Of a DNA stretch of 64,000 nucleotides, positions 22,598 to 35,362 are shown piece after piece (the stretch's first letter is position 1; each line of letters opens with the position of its first letter). The stretch is from Aaosphaeria pasadenensis (lineage: Eukaryota; Ascomycota; Dothideomycetes; Pleosporales). Under the pieces are notes generated by a model. The model saw only the letters and a program-made list of their open reading frames with translations. It searched no databases and was not told where the DNA came from. The stretch lies in assembly GCA_022813625.1 (NCBI GenBank), contig JAKLMB010000042.1:186001-250000 (forward strand), given 5' to 3'. The position numbers and the translations under genes were made by a program.

Positions 22598-23415
22598 GGG
22601 AAAAGGAGAAACAGGGGATTTTGGATAGTTTGGTGGGTGGATCTACCGTTATGTTTTGAATAAGGTCGAAATTATACCATTTTTGTTTTGTTGGCTCCTT
22701 GGATGATAAGACTTTGGTCTTGTGTTGCGATACCTTGTGCTGCGAGATTGGGAGGTTGTATGCTACTATCAGTCAGTAGAGTTGGGTTAGGTCAAGTTTA
22801 GGTTTACACTTGGAAAAGTAAAAGTAATGAATTAGAGTCAAACGCATGTGCGTATGGACGTACATATTCATCATTCATTATTCCCTCTCACCTGCAATGA
22901 CATACCTTTCCCTATGTCAAGATAGCGAGCTGATATATCTTTTTCCGTAACAGGGGGACAGGGTGGAGAATTCAACAACACAAGACACGCACTACGAGGC
23001 ACACCAACAAACAGAAATCAAAAGTTCAAGGTGTATGTTATCAAATTAAGAAAAATAAGTTATGTGTTACTGTATTGTCATTTTTTTTCTCGTTTCTGCT
23101 CGAATGTCTTCACTCCTACTCTCCCTCCTCAAACCACTCTCCACATCCTTCTCTCTCCATATTCCCCACTTTCAAACACGACCTCCTCCCTCCCCCTTGA
23201 ACTCTGACCCCTCCTCCTCCCCCCACCCCCTACGAGAGAAAAAAGAAAACCCAAAATGCATAAAACCCGCATAAACCCTTCCCTTACATGAATCAATCAA
23301 TCAATCAATACATCCAGTTAAAAACCTCAATAGAAATACAAAACCCTCCCCTCCCCTCCCATCCCCTCACACCACCCATTCAACCATTCCAAATCCACCA
23401 CACAGCGTAGAGAAA
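22598..23415. other. convergent intergenic region, pyrimidine-rich
   Basis: This 818-bp gap holds the 3' ends of two convergent genes. 23090-23400 is almost entirely C/T/A on the plus strand, and an AATC tetranucleotide repeat lies at 23291-23309. I see no gene. Confidence 0.5.
23291..23309. repeat. (AATC)n microsatellite
   Basis: Four perfect AATC units plus a partial one, within a pyrimidine-rich 3' flank. Confidence 0.8.
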
Positions 23416-25413
23416 CTAAGAAAGCACATTCGGCCTATTCCCCATATCGAGAATCTCGCTCGCGACCACGCTCCTCGTGCTGAACCGGACCTCCGTGCCA
23501 GGGTGCTGGCGGAAAATCGGCGCCGTATCGACGGTGTCGTGGCGTTCGTGGCGGACGTTCTTCCCGGGGAGGCCTTTTGTCGTCGAGGGTGTGCGCTTGG
23601 GAGTTGTTGCTGGGGTGGTGGTGGTGGTGGTGTTGAGTTGTTGTGCGGCGGGGATGGTGGGGAGGGGTTGTTTCGGCGCCTGTGACTGCGTCATGGAGCG
23701 TGGGATGGTGGGGACGGAGGGGATGCGGTCGGCCTCGTCGTCGGTGGTGGAGGTGGTGGTGGAGGACGTGAGGCGGAATTGCTCCTTGAGTTTCTGGACT
23801 TCGACGCGGTTGGCTTGCTGGTTTACCCACGAGTCGACGGTGCGGAAGCGGGGGACTGAGGACCGCTGCGTCATGAAGGAGTCGCGTTGGTTGAGGGATT
23901 TCTGCGTGTCGCGCCGGACGTCGTGGGGTGTTTGGGGAGCGTTGGAGTTGGTCCAGCTGAAGCGGGAGACCATGTTGCCGAAGCCGGAGTTCTTTTGCGA
24001 GGCGGAGGGTCGGTTGGAGAGGAATTGTTTGAAGGTTGGGGGTGGGGGGAGGGGGGATTGGGAGCGGTCTTGTTGGAGAGGTTGGTCGGGGGCGAAGTAG
24101 GGGAGAGAGGTGGAGGATTGGCTGCGTGAGTCGTTTGTTTGTTGGAGAGGGAGAACAGGAGAGGATGGTGTCTCGCTGATGTCACGGCGGTGGGAGTTGT
24201 TGCGGCGTGGTGGTGGTGAGTCGAGGAGGAATGAAGATTGCTGGGGAGATGACCGCTGGGCAACTTGGCGGTTGATGCTGCAGAGTGTTAGTCGTTGAGC
24301 TGGTACTACAACCAGTGATTGATGAAGGGGAAGGGAGAATAGGGACTGCAGGGTGAATGGAAAAGCGGCAGAGTTGGAGTGTCTCATATTCTGTACGTCT
24401 GCTGACAGAAACGAAACATCCATCCACTCGCAGTGGGACCGACTACACCTCCCCAGATGGACCATTCGTGATTTGGAATCACATGCATGAAGGAGAAAGA
24501 AATGAAGGGGATGGGGATGCAGATGAGATATCCACGTACCTATCGTTGCGTTGGATGTCCTGCAGCGGTCTCTGTGACGAAATGGACCCAGAGCGAGGAA
24601 TTGAAGCAGCTCGTTGAGGGGGAGTGACGGTATTCTGCCTCATCTCGTCGTAGTCGTCCATGTACGGCTTCTTGTCCTGTTGCCAGCCAGAGGCTTGCTT
24701 CGGAGGAGGAGCTGGTCGTCGTCCCATGGCCCTGTTCTTCACCTGTCGAGAGGCTTCCGAGAACGACAGACCACGCTTTCGCATAGTGTAGATGCCCAGG
24801 ATGATCATGACAATGACGATAGTTGCACCTGGAGAGATTCAGGTCAGCATGTCTCCTTTCGTACAAATTGATACACCACCATTCAACATACCAATGGACC
24901 CAGCCGCAATGAGCAGATGCTGAGTAGTCTGCGAGATGCCTCCCTTCTCCCTCGGCGGTGGTGGCGGAGGAGGAATTGATTTCACACCAGTAACGGTGGG
25001 GTCCCTATCCGGAAAAGCCGTTGCCTGTGCCTGTTGGGCATTAGGAGATAATGTGACGGTGATCTGTGACCTCATTAACAAACAGACTTCCTTTCCACAG
25101 TTCGATCCAAATTGGGATGCCATACAGTTGGTTGCCCGCTGAAGACTGGAGAAGCCGGCAGTATGTCCTCATCGTCGCTATCATCGCCATCGCTATCATA
25201 ATCGGACGCAACAGCAGCAGCCTCGAGGTTGAACTTGGGCAGTGTGTCGTCGACGTCGTGCCTCCTCACGATCCGCCCAATCGATCCTGGTTCAAACGCC
25301 CCCAATCCATGCACCTCATCCTCCTCTTCACCACCTCCCACCACACGACTCCTCTTCACAATCACATAATCAACCTTCCTCTCGACCGCTCCAAGGTGCC
25401 TTGCTACTGGCAT
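23416..25413 (-). CDS. single-pass membrane protein with proline-rich cytoplasmic tail
   Basis: Exons are 25413-25126, 25063-24892, 24828-24540 and 24277-23416 (536 residues); all phases fit. The start MPVARHLGAVERKVDY has a good initiation context, but no signal peptide is evident. Residues ~70-95 are acidic (runs of Asp/Ser). A Pro7 run (SIPPPPPPPREKGG) precedes one transmembrane helix, LLIAAGSIGGATIVIVMIIL, followed directly by the basic stop-transfer YTMRKRG. The helix is split by an intron after Ser-Ile-Gly. The C-terminal ~370 residues are disordered and rich in Ser, Pro, Gln and Thr (RRPAPPPKQ, PLPPPPTFKQFL). This is the layout of many uncharacterised ascomycete wall-sensor-like or scaffold membrane proteins. 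The function is not known. Confidence 0.75.
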
Positions 25414-28400
25414 TGTTGTCGTTGGTAGTTGTTGACGTTGTTGTTCGAAAAGATTGATCCCAAGTTTGATATTCCCAGTGACGGGGGTGGAGGACTCCCT
25501 CTCAGACTTCCTTCTGCTGGATGGCGGCCAAAAACATCTCACAACGGGGGAATTGTCGAAGGTTGAATAGGCCGGCTGAGACCAGAATCCTTACAGTCCC
25601 AAGCCTGCTAGGACCGATGTTGAAGGGAAACGTACGCAGTACGTATGTATATAGTGCAATGTGGTTGTCAGTACCGCGAATATCAAAGTTGTAGAGTTGT
25701 CGAAAGAATGAAAGAACGAATGAATGTAATTGATTTGGTTTGTCGATTTTGAAAGGTATTAGCAACAGCAGCCCGGCTGCGAACGAAGGACAAAAGAGAA
25801 AAGAAAGGGAAGAGAGAGAGAGAGGAGAGTGAGACAGAGAAAGAGAGGGAAGGGGTAGGGTTAGCAGATGATGCAGCAGCAGTGCGGAAGTGTGGACCGG
25901 GCCAGCGTTCTCGAACTACAACAACATGGGAATTGGTAACGAGGGCGGAACGGAGGACACAGAGAGGGGGGGAGGGGGAGAGGCAGAGGGGAAGAGCAAT
26001 ATGAGGAACGTCGCATGAATCGAATGCTTGCACTAAAGTTGAATCTGGCTCCATCTAGGTTTGAAGGGAGGTGGAGGGTTTGGATGTGTTAGGCGTGGCC
26101 TTTCCACCAATTCCCACGCGTCCTCTTGCCCTCCAGGCGAAATTAACTCCCTTCATGGACATTCATGGGGTGCATGAGGTAAGGCTTGGAAGGTTAATTG
26201 CAGGTAAATTTGCTGGATTGGGTGGAATCGACGAGCGATTGGGGGTGGATGAGATGCGACATGAAGCGTCCGGCGAGAGCTTGTCTTGGAGTCGTCTCAG
26301 GTGGCGGTGGTAGCGTTTCAGGGCCCGACCCGCAAGGCTAGTTAGGGCCAGGGGTCAGGCAATAGACTCAATACAATAACAAAGACACACTCGACTGGGA
26401 CTGCAGATCAAGCGCGTTAGCGACACCAGGGGGTTAATACCGTATTGTCTCTTGCGCCCGGTCGATCATAGGCTTTGATTGGGTTATTGGGCCATTGCTG
26501 GATCAGTAGACGATCAATAGACATGGCAGTCCATACCATAGCTCCCGCTGCACTGGGGCTCGCATGTGCCAGGAACACGAGAGCCAGAACGATCCTAAGG
26601 AGAATGTCACGTTCACGGGGTTCAACCTAAATCGCGAAGGGGAAGGGGAAATAGTCTGCTGTATAAACTTTGCAAACATCAGGAGGTCCAGCGTCCAGTG
26701 TAGATTGTTCCACCACTCTCATGACTCGGTTGCTCACGAGGATGTACTTTGTATTGCGTGTATTGTGTAAGTAAGCCAGATCTAGATAGAGTAGGCCCAG
26801 GCGCAGACTCCATTGAAGTACGGAATTAAGACCGAAGCCACAGGTCGGAGATGACAATGAACAGCCTCAGATTTATGAATGTGTTGACGTCACCCGCCAG
26901 AAACACATGAAGCAATTCGTAAAGATAGAACAATGGGATGGCTCGGAGAACATTGCCGCAATACACGCACACAGTACTCGTAATTCCTCCGACACCTACA
27001 ATAATCGAATTAACATGCTTGCGTATTAATGGAGATGTATACGAGTTCTGGTTGAACAAGCCACATTCCCTTTCGTCCACAGCTGCGCCTCGTCTCGCCT
27101 CCGTGGCGTTGGTACGAGAGAGAGAGAGAGACGGCGTGAATCAATCCCACCAGGAGCCAAGTCGTGCTGAATAAACAACAACGACCCTCCAGCCTAGGTA
27201 TCCTGTCCTATTCATCTAGGTAAACACATTCCCTCCCCATCTTCGGACCGTCCTGGACCGACGGCCAGCGCCGAGCTTTTCGAGAGGTGTTATTGGCGTT
27301 TACAGTTGGTGGGAGGGCAGATGCGCAACAAGTTTCGAACAGTATCAGTAGTAGTTCAGACAGCATCGTCAAGACGGAAGCATTTGTTTCCTGAGTCCCA
27401 AAACGCCAATGCCTTGCTTCAAGCAAGCAAAAGCGCGCGCATACACATGCTTCGGATCTTGAGGATTCCTAACTCGTAGTCTGGAGTGGAGGAATTGTCA
27501 TCAACACGATACGCCGTGTAGGGATGGGAACAGGAAGTCAAACTGAGTAAATCTATGCGGAGATAGCGAGGAGGGAGGCACTTGGGGGATGATGCTAATT
27601 GCCGCCATCTCAGCCTCGCCAGTGGGGCATAGGAGCAGCTGGACGAGTGGCTGTCGGTTGCTTTCGTTCCCGGCCACTCCGTATAGCGAGCTGAAGGACA
27701 GGCGAGTAGAGAACAGGAGAGAAGTTGAGAGAAAGCAAATAGAAGAAATGGCTAAATCCTATCGATGTTTTGACTGGTACCATAGTGATTTCTTCATTCT
27801 ATCTACACAGTACTCCGTAGTTACTCGTAGCTAATTACCTATCCCTGGGGTAGTTCGTTGAGTCCCGCACTTGCATGCATACATGGCTGTGCAGAATAGG
27901 TACCATAATGTTGTGAGGTCGTAAGGAAGAACAATGGAAGAATGGAAGATAGAAGGAATGAAAGTCGGTCGGCCGGCGTAGTGCAAGGCCAATCGTCATC
28001 CTCAGGAAAACTTCCGGTCTGGGGAAATAAATCGCAGTGTTCGTGGTGCAATTACTGCGCCTGTCCGCAGTCGAGCTCGTAGCCGTGGATGTGGATATGG
28101 AATAGACTGTGAATGTGGCCGTGACGGCTACCGTGACTATGGTCTGGGGCTGAGCCATGGCGTTCAGCTCAACATCATTCGTCAAAATTATGCTTCGCCT
28201 CTCCGTCTTGGTCCTTGGAGATGGAATAGCGATTTTGCTTGCTCATCATCAACTGTCAGTCATCATTCGGATGTTCTGTGCCGTAGTGTATAAGTAACCT
28301 CTTCGCTTGCCCGTCATCAAGTCGCCATTATCCAACAAGTTCTGTTAAACCCGAGTCCTAGATCATCTTCTAGCATAATCTTTTCTCCGTTGTCTACCGA

Positions 28401-28588
28401 GTAATCAATTAATTACTTATATTTAGACGTTGCTGCCCCTCCATCCAATTCCTCCGTTTATCGCCCCCTCTCTTCCATACAAATAGAACCCCTCGGACGT
28501 CATCCGACGACCTCAATCTTCTCCCCAACACAACATAATAACACAATCACCACAAACAATAAATCCTAATTCAACCTACACCGCCAAA
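25414..28588. other. 3.2-kb intergenic region, no supported gene
   Basis: A purine-rich simple-sequence tract lies at about 25785-25860 and an eight-unit GA repeat at 27116-27131. A minus-strand frame near 28150-28030 reads as Thr/Ser/Val-rich low complexity and is too short to call. The last ~150 bp before 28589 is A/C-rich and looks like a 5' leader. Confidence 0.45.
27116..27131. repeat. (GA)8 microsatellite
   Basis: Eight perfect GA units in intergenic DNA. Confidence 0.85.
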
Positions 28589-29302
28589 ATGTCCGACCCT
28601 TACAACAACCAGTACAACCAGTACAACAACCAGCAGTATCCCCCGAACCAGTACGGCTCTCCCGCACCCAGCCAACAGAGCGGCTACGGGGCTCCGGGTT
28701 ACCCGCCTCAGCAACAGGGCTACGGCCACCAGGGAGGATACGACCAGCAATCACAGCAGGGCTACGGATCGCAGCAAGGCTACAATCAGTCCTACGGACC
28801 TCCCGCCGAGGGTGGATTCCAGCACGGCCAGCAGGGAGGTTACGACCAGCACCAGCAGCAGCAAGGGTAAGTCAATACATATCCCCTCATTCCCCCACGT
28901 TTCGAAACGCACCATCGAAAGAGTCATGAACAAGTCACTAACATCACTCTCTCACACAGTCAATACGGCCAGCAACAATACCCGGGCCAAGCCCCCTCCC
29001 AGCAATACCCCCAGCAGGGAGCCTACAACCAGTACCCTCCGGACCAGCAGCACAACGCCTACGGAGGCCAGGCCCAGCAGGGCGGCCAGCAGCAGTTCGG
29101 CGCCACCGACCCCAACGCCCAAGCTGAGGGCGACCGAGGCCTGATGGGTGCGCTCGGCGGAGGCGCCGCAGGATACTTCGGCGGCAACAAGATGGGCGGC
29201 CACGGTGTGCTCGGCGCGCTCGCGGGTGCCTTCATGGGACACAAGGCCGAGGATCATTTCAAGGACAAGAAGAAGCACAACAACAACGGCGGATGGCAAT
29301 AG
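28589..29302 (+). CDS. Gln/Gly/Tyr-rich protein with C-terminal glycine-zipper domain
   Basis: Exons are 28589-28866 and 28960-29302 (206 residues). The first two thirds are low-complexity repeats of Gln, Gly, Tyr and Pro (QQGYG- and QGGYD-like units), prone to phase separation. The C-terminus holds a glycine-zipper 2TM-type segment (LMGALGGGAAGYFGGNK then GHGVLGALAGAFMGHK), followed by a charged end (EDHFKDKKKHNNNGGWQ). Fungal proteins of this build are annotated as glycine-zipper or annexin-like/phosphoprotein-type small proteins, often stress-linked, but no specific function is established here. The 93-nt intron has GTAAGT and CACACAG ends. The high compositional bias makes orthology unreliable. 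Confidence 0.88.
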
Positions 29303-31503
29303 ACAACCCATTCTCCGCTAGTGTTGAAGTGGTCAATGGCTCCTTAATGTTTTCCTAGTAACGATGGCGTTATTCTTCTCCAATTCTCCGAGACATGGGT
29401 TGCTCGTCGTGTCGGGCAGATCAGTTCAGATCGATCATACTGGCATATTTTTTTTTCCTCTTCGGGCATCATTGGGCGGTTACCTACTTATCTATCTTAT
29501 TCCATTCCATTCTCATGGTCGCGCGGCAAAAGCGTTACCAAAACGGCATCTATGTAGCATGCGAACGAATGAATGAACAATCCATGTTTCCCTCCTTGAT
29601 AATACTTCGATTGCGAGATGAATACGTGACTATAAGGAAATCGACTCATCGTTATCTAACTCGACATAAGTAAACCCAAATGCTGAGTGAAAACAACAGC
29701 CCCCTTGAAAACAATCCCACAATTCATACAAAAGCAAGTCCTTCCATCAATCCAATTGTTTTAAACCCAACCACTCGAACCATCGAACCATCGAACCACC
29801 ATTGTCGATATCCCAGTTCTTCCCATCAACCAATTCATTCTAACAAATCGATAGCCCCCAAATCAAATTAAAAGTAACATAAATGAATACGCAATTCCAT
29901 TCTGCCAAAACATTGCCATTCCCCTCCATTTAATTATCCAGAGCCTCAGACCAAACGTCGCGCCTAGTAGTTCGTTTCAGGCACCGTCTTCCCACGGCAC
30001 GGCGACCCACAAGCAATAACAACCGCCTGGCCTCGAATTTCCAGATGGTTTACCGGGGAGACGGGAGGGAGATGAAGTGTTGAAGTTAGATATCTTGATA
30101 TCTTGTGCGGTGTATTGGTTCTCTGCAATTGCTTGGTAGGTACGTTGGCACACTATGGAATTGAGCGCTACATTGATCAGTTTTCTTGAATGGCAAAGCC
30201 AATGCCCTAGGTATACTCATATTGTTCGTGCATTCAACCGAATTCAATGCAATATACTTTGATCAGACTTTTTGTAGTAGAGCGATTATTATCACTAGCA
30301 TCGTCGCGAATTGCCCGATTTCCCCTTCCACGACTGTACTACATTCCCCTCTGTCGGCAACGTTCTAGCGCCATTCCGAGGTTAACTCGCGACTGAACCT
30401 ACCCTCATCATCTTGCAATGTATCTTTGACTTGTGCTCCAATTTACTTTTTTACTTTTTTGTTTTGTTGATAATTGTTCAATTCATCCGAATGTTTGCAT
30501 TAGTGGCGTATGTGCACATTGCATAGCGTGAAGTAATATTTTTCTGTTCTCATGTAGTCTTGTTCTTCGCGATATACACGCAATACCGGTGAATCCACGC
30601 GTCCTCCTTCCAATACTCATCATTTCTCCAAGATTAACAACAATAATAGTAGAAATCCTTTACACGGTACTCCGTCATGAGAAAATCCAATAGATCCCAC
30701 CAAGAATGATTATCTCGCGAATAATCGTACGATATCACGGACACTCTCCTCCACCCTCCCTACACACTTCCGGTCTCCCTCTCCCTCTCCCGCTTCCGCC
30801 CACGAGATGAAAAGACAGAATCCGAGCCGAGCGGAACAAGAAAAGATAAGGGAAAGTATAGCCTAGCATGCCGAAGAGTAACTGATCTACGATGACTCGG
30901 TAGACGGTGCGGTACCCCAGACACAAGCACGAGAACAAAGTCCGACGGGTCTCGAGAATCCGGGATTTCGTAATGCATATCACACAGATAGTACTGGAGC
31001 CAACGGACAGGACGGAGGGAGAGAAAGTCCGGGGAGTCAGCATTTCAATTGGAATGAGTTATGTCATGGGTTGTTCTTCTTATGTTTCCTAATGTAAACG
31101 CATATGCAGCGCGCTCCGGACGCTTGTATTATGCATAGAGGGACGGTTTTGGGAGAAACAAAAGGTTGAGTCTAGAATTTCAGAGATTGTGGTGAAGATG
31201 ATGAATAAGTCATGCACGATTAGAGGATGATTACTTTTTATTTTTACTATGCATTTCTTTGTGAGGTAGAAATTACGAGCGTCACCGGCCTCATGCGGCG
31301 CTCTCGATAATGAATTGGTATCAAACTTTGAACCTTCTTTTGGAAACCGTGAACCATGACCAACGATGAATGCCCAATTTAAGTCCGGACATGATGCGAG
31401 AGAAACTCCTGAACTCCTGATTCGTGATATCATTGCCCTTTTCCTTGGTCGTCAATTTTCCTTAGTGATCCCTTGCGCGTGTCAATGCCAAAGGTGGATT
31501 TCA
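29303..31503. other. 2.2-kb intergenic region, no supported gene
   Basis: A/T-rich and low-complexity stretches (for example a TTTTTACTTTTTTG run near 30447) occur with only short open frames on either strand. This is the 3' side of both flanking genes, yet it is much longer than normal 3' flanks here. Confidence 0.45.
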
Positions 31504-32167
31504 TCATGATCCACAGTAGAAGCTGCAATCGACCGTACGTCTCTGCATACGAAGTCAGCTGTCAACATCTCCAAAAAGAGAAATCAACAGAAGAGTGAAT
31601 AGATAGAATAGAAGAAAAAGAACTCACCCTCGGAATAGCCAAGCCCTCACATCCACGATCCCAAACCCCACTCTTGCACCAATAATCCTCCCTCTCCTCC
31701 TCACCCGTCCCCCAAACCTCGCCCTTGTACTCAAACCTAACCTCATCCCCCTCGCTCCAAACCCTCAACGGCGCCTCATCCTCTTCCAAATCGCCCACGC
31801 CTTCGATCTCATACCCTTCCTCTGCGTCCCTGCTGTTCTCTAGCTTCACATACCCATTCTCATTTCCCGGCCGCTGCGCAGCGACGTTGACGAAACGGGC
31901 GTGCTGGGGTGCAGAGGGCGGTGGTGGGAGGGAGATGGTGCGGATTTGGATGTAGGATGTTCGGGGCGGGGTGGAGGCGTTGCAGTATTGAAGGTGCGTG
32001 GAGCGGAATGTGCATTTCTTTGAGGAGTCTTTGGGGGTTTGTTGGAGAGTTTCTTGTTGTTGGCGGTGGTGGAGAGGTGTGATGTCCGCATTGCGTGGTG
32101 GGATGCTGTATGCGAGGATCGTGGTGGAGGTGGTTGCGAGGGTGGTTATTAGGGTGGTGAACTTCAT
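31504..32167 (-). CDS. small secreted Cys protein, copy C
   Basis: Exons are 32167-31628 and 31542-31504, joined across an 85-nt intron (GTGAGT, GCTGAC, ATGCAG) at phase 0; 192 residues. The signal peptide is MKFTTLITTLATTSTTILAYS. The mature protein starts its Cys pattern with CTFRSTHLQYC, comparable to CSFSITVHETC in copy B, and shares a downstream strand (VWSEGDEVRFEYKGEVWG against LWDQEIKFLRTGFYVDA). The tiny last exon encodes 12 residues ending DCSFYCGS, matching the terminal NCYFRC of copy B and NCYFNC of copy A. Without this exon the conserved tail would be lost, which is why I chose this acceptor rather than one of two upstream AGs. It is a diverged third member of the family, with unknown function. 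Extracellular location is inferred. Confidence 0.75.
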
Positions 32168-33555
32168 TTTTGCGGAGTAGTTTTGGTGTTGGATATTGTA
32201 GTAAGTCGGGATGGAGGTTGAATTGCTACGTCATTCAATCCAGCTGGATTACGGTCGGAACGTGGGGATATAATAAATATAGGTAGTTAAGGATGGATAG
32301 ATATATCACGACAGAGGCAAGATAGACCAGACGACCATCACCCACGGTCCTCCCCTTCCTTCTTATTCCTTTCCTACCCAACAGCCAGCAACCGCAAGTA
32401 TCCACCCCGAGAAAGGGAATAAAAAGTCCGATCTTACTTCGACTGTGGCGATGAGAAGTTGGAATGCGTAAGAGCGAGTTGAGTCCATCCTAATGCCCTT
32501 GCGTCGCAACGCCCGTCCGTCCGTTTGTCTCCAGTCACCCTACATCCAACGCGTAGTTGGGTATCTTTAACTAGGAGCATTCACGTCTCGAGAACCAGAC
32601 AACACGCTTTCTCCCTTGATAGTTGACAACAAGGAAGACAAGAGACGAGAACGAAAGACCAATCGATCCCTTACAGCATCAATTGACTCCACCCCACGAC
32701 TCGTATTCGAGAGAGGAAGAAAGGGCGTAACAAGAAACGAGGCTCTGCATCTCCCCTGTCAGACAGCGCAGGGATCGACGGCCGTTTTTGTTGGTAGGCC
32801 TACGGATAATGGACTCTTCTTTTTTTAAGCTACGGTTTCGTGCGATATGCAATGTCAGTTGCGGTTATTGGACATGCTCTCTTTCTTCTTCCTTTCGCGA
32901 GTTAGTGGTCCAAGGAGGAAGGGTAAATAGCATGGATCTAAAGATGCACGTCTACCAACGAACCATCTATGTTCGCACATGCGCAAACGTATGCATGTAG
33001 TCAATGTACACGTATGTCTGTTCAAACAGCCTGCACCTTCCAGTAAGACATCTGAAATGCATAGACACTCATAGCACTCGCAACCATACAACGTCGAATG
33101 GCAAGATTTGTGAGTCTTTCTACTGCACTAGGGGCTGTTTGGGAAATCTGACGTTTGCTGATACGGAGATGGCGGGGCGCATTGTTTCATGTCAGTTGCT
33201 TGCGTTGGCTGTGAGTGGGTGGCTGTGAGGAGGGAGGGAGGGGCATGTTTGAAACAATCCGTAGAATTAACCAGTCATGCGTGGATACGTATATGTGAGG
33301 GTTGGAGATGGTTATGAAAGGTACAAAAAATTATTCTTTGAATTATAGTTCAGTTGTCACGATTTTGCTGAAGGTATGGTCTTGAAGGATTTGTGCTGGT
33401 CTGGTGGAAGATGGACGAATGCTAAGTCCAAATTTGATTGCTGTTCACATATGTAGATTTCGATTAGAAGCGTTGAATTTTTTGAATTTGGCTTTGATCA
33501 TAAACCCTCCATAACACAAAAAGCTATCTCTTATCGACACCATCCACTCCAATCC
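32168..33555. other. 1.4-kb intergenic region
   Basis: This region holds the promoter of copy C (reading left) and the 3' flank of the transporter. I see no gene. Confidence 0.45.
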
Positions 33556-35362
33556 TCAACTCTTTCCTTCCGCAGCTACAGCTCCTTGGTCTCCTACTGC
33601 AGCCTCATCATCTCCACCACTCCCAATCTTCCCCTTCGCCTCTCTCTTACTCAAATACAGAATCAACAGGATCAGAAAGAACTGCACGATACTCGTCGCC
33701 AGACTACTCCTGAACCCCATGATCCATCTCGGCGCCCCAGTGGCAGGGAACAAAGCCACCTGCGCGCCGGCAGAGATGCCCTGGCCGATGGAATTCATGC
33801 TCGCCGTGACGACAGCACGTTCCTCGGCGTCTTTGGCCATGATGACAGTCGCCCAGCCCATACACATTGGGGAGATTGCTGGAGATGGATTAGCCATTGT
33901 CAGAAAGAGCATGGATGGTCAAAGGGTAGAAACGCAAGGATGAAAGAAGACGGTAGCAACTCACGAGCAATGAAACCCTGTAACATAAACGCCGCCAGAC
34001 GGCCACTCTCCCCAACATCCCACACATTAAGCATCACCATCCCGACAAAAACCGGCACCGTAGTCACCAGCGCCGGGATCCAAAATCTACCGTTCAACCG
34101 GTCCGCCGTCACGCCTGCAATCAGCGCCGCAGCGATCATGACCGCCGACGTGATCGTCGGCAGCGTGTTCACCTGCACAATGGAGTACTTCTCAGGGCTG
34201 TTGGCGCGCAGGTAGAGCGAGAATGGCTGGCCGCCCGGCAGGAAGTTCAGGTCGAAGATGGTCCAGAGCGTGACGAAGACGTAGAAGTGCCAGCGGCCGA
34301 GGACGCGCTTGAAGATGGAGGCGGAGATCTTCAGGGTAGGGGGACTGCTGAGGCCGGCGATTCGAGCTTTTGCGAGGGCAAAGTCGCGGTCGGTGAGTGT
34401 GAAGGGCTTTTTGCGGGAGGGGATGTCGACAAAGAAGACGTAGCCGCTGTGGGGGTGTCAGTTGTTTTGATATTCAGGGAGTGGAGGGAAGTGAGAGAAG
34501 TGGACTTACAAGAAGGCGATACCGAGGGTGATGATACCATCACAGATAAAGAGCCACCTAACATCAATCAGTATATGAGCGATATGATCAAGTCCATCAT
34601 CTTCACGTACCTCCACCCAGAAAGCCCATGTACGCCATCCAAATTCGTATGCGCCGCCGCCTGAAGATATCCCGCGAACATCGTGCCCGCTGGACTCGCA
34701 ATGAAGAACAACGCAATCCTCCTCGCCACCTCAGTAGGCTTGTACCAGGAGCCTATAACATAAATCGTGCCCGTAAAGCTGCAGCACTCAAACAATCCCA
34801 CCAGGAACCGAAGAGCGTAGATAGCCTCGACGTTCTGCACGAACGCCAATCCGAGCGTGCTAATGCCCCATCCGAATTCTAGAGTCGGCAGGACGATGTT
34901 GGCAGGGTATCTAGTCAGGAAGTAGCAGGCTGGAATCATGAACCCGCAGTATGAGGCCCAGAAAGTCGCGGTGATGTAGTTGAGTTCGTTGCCCCATAGT
35001 CCGATTTCTTCTCTCATGCCGCTGTTGATTTCGTCAGCTATCACAATATCGAAACAGTACACATGTAAATTATGCAAAGGCACTCACCTAACGAAAGCAT
35101 TGGTGAGAGATTGCTGGTCCAGATATTTTGTGAAGAACGAAAGACATCCAAAGATCAGGATACTCAAATCGAGCTTCAACACGACAAGCTTCTCCGAACT
35201 TGGCATGTCTTTGGGATACCAGCCCAGAAAGCTCACGAATCGGATCCATAGATTCTCTTTCACATCATCTGTATCGCTACTACTGTCAAAGTCGCTCCTT
35301 GCTGGCGTGTCGTTCGCCGTTGGTTGGACAGTCGTGGCTGGACCTACTTTGCTTGTAGCCAT
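33556..35362 (-). CDS. MFS transporter, anion:cation symporter family (Liz1/Fen2/Dal5-like)
   Basis: Exons are 35362-35088, 35021-34611, 34557-34510, 34446-33965 and 33878-33556 (512 residues); all phases fit. The N-terminal tail is polar and Ser/Asp-rich. TM1 follows WYPKDMPSSEKLVVLKLD. The family signature KYLDQQSLTNAFVSGMREE appears after TM1, then GNELNYITATFWASYC. FLVGLFECCSFTGTIYVIGSWYKPTE is the ACS counterpart of the MFS motif after TM4. TM7-12 follow the LGRWHFYVFVTLWTIFDL segment. This group moves pantothenate, biotin, allantoate or nicotinate across the plasma membrane. The exact vitamin or anion cannot be read by eye; pantothenate (Liz1/Fen2) is a reasonable guess. Confidence 0.9.

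Noticed and set aside
27835..28185. A minus-strand frame with a Thr/Val/Ser-rich start, like a cell-wall protein fragment
   Set aside because: It is only about 40 residues of low-complexity sequence followed by unlike sequence; no signal peptide or GPI signal.
31504..31560. Alternative acceptors for the last exon of secreted copy C (TTGACAG and an earlier GGAG)
   Set aside because: They give tails without the family ending; only the ATGCAG acceptor yields the Cys-x-Phe-x-Cys motif shared with A and B.
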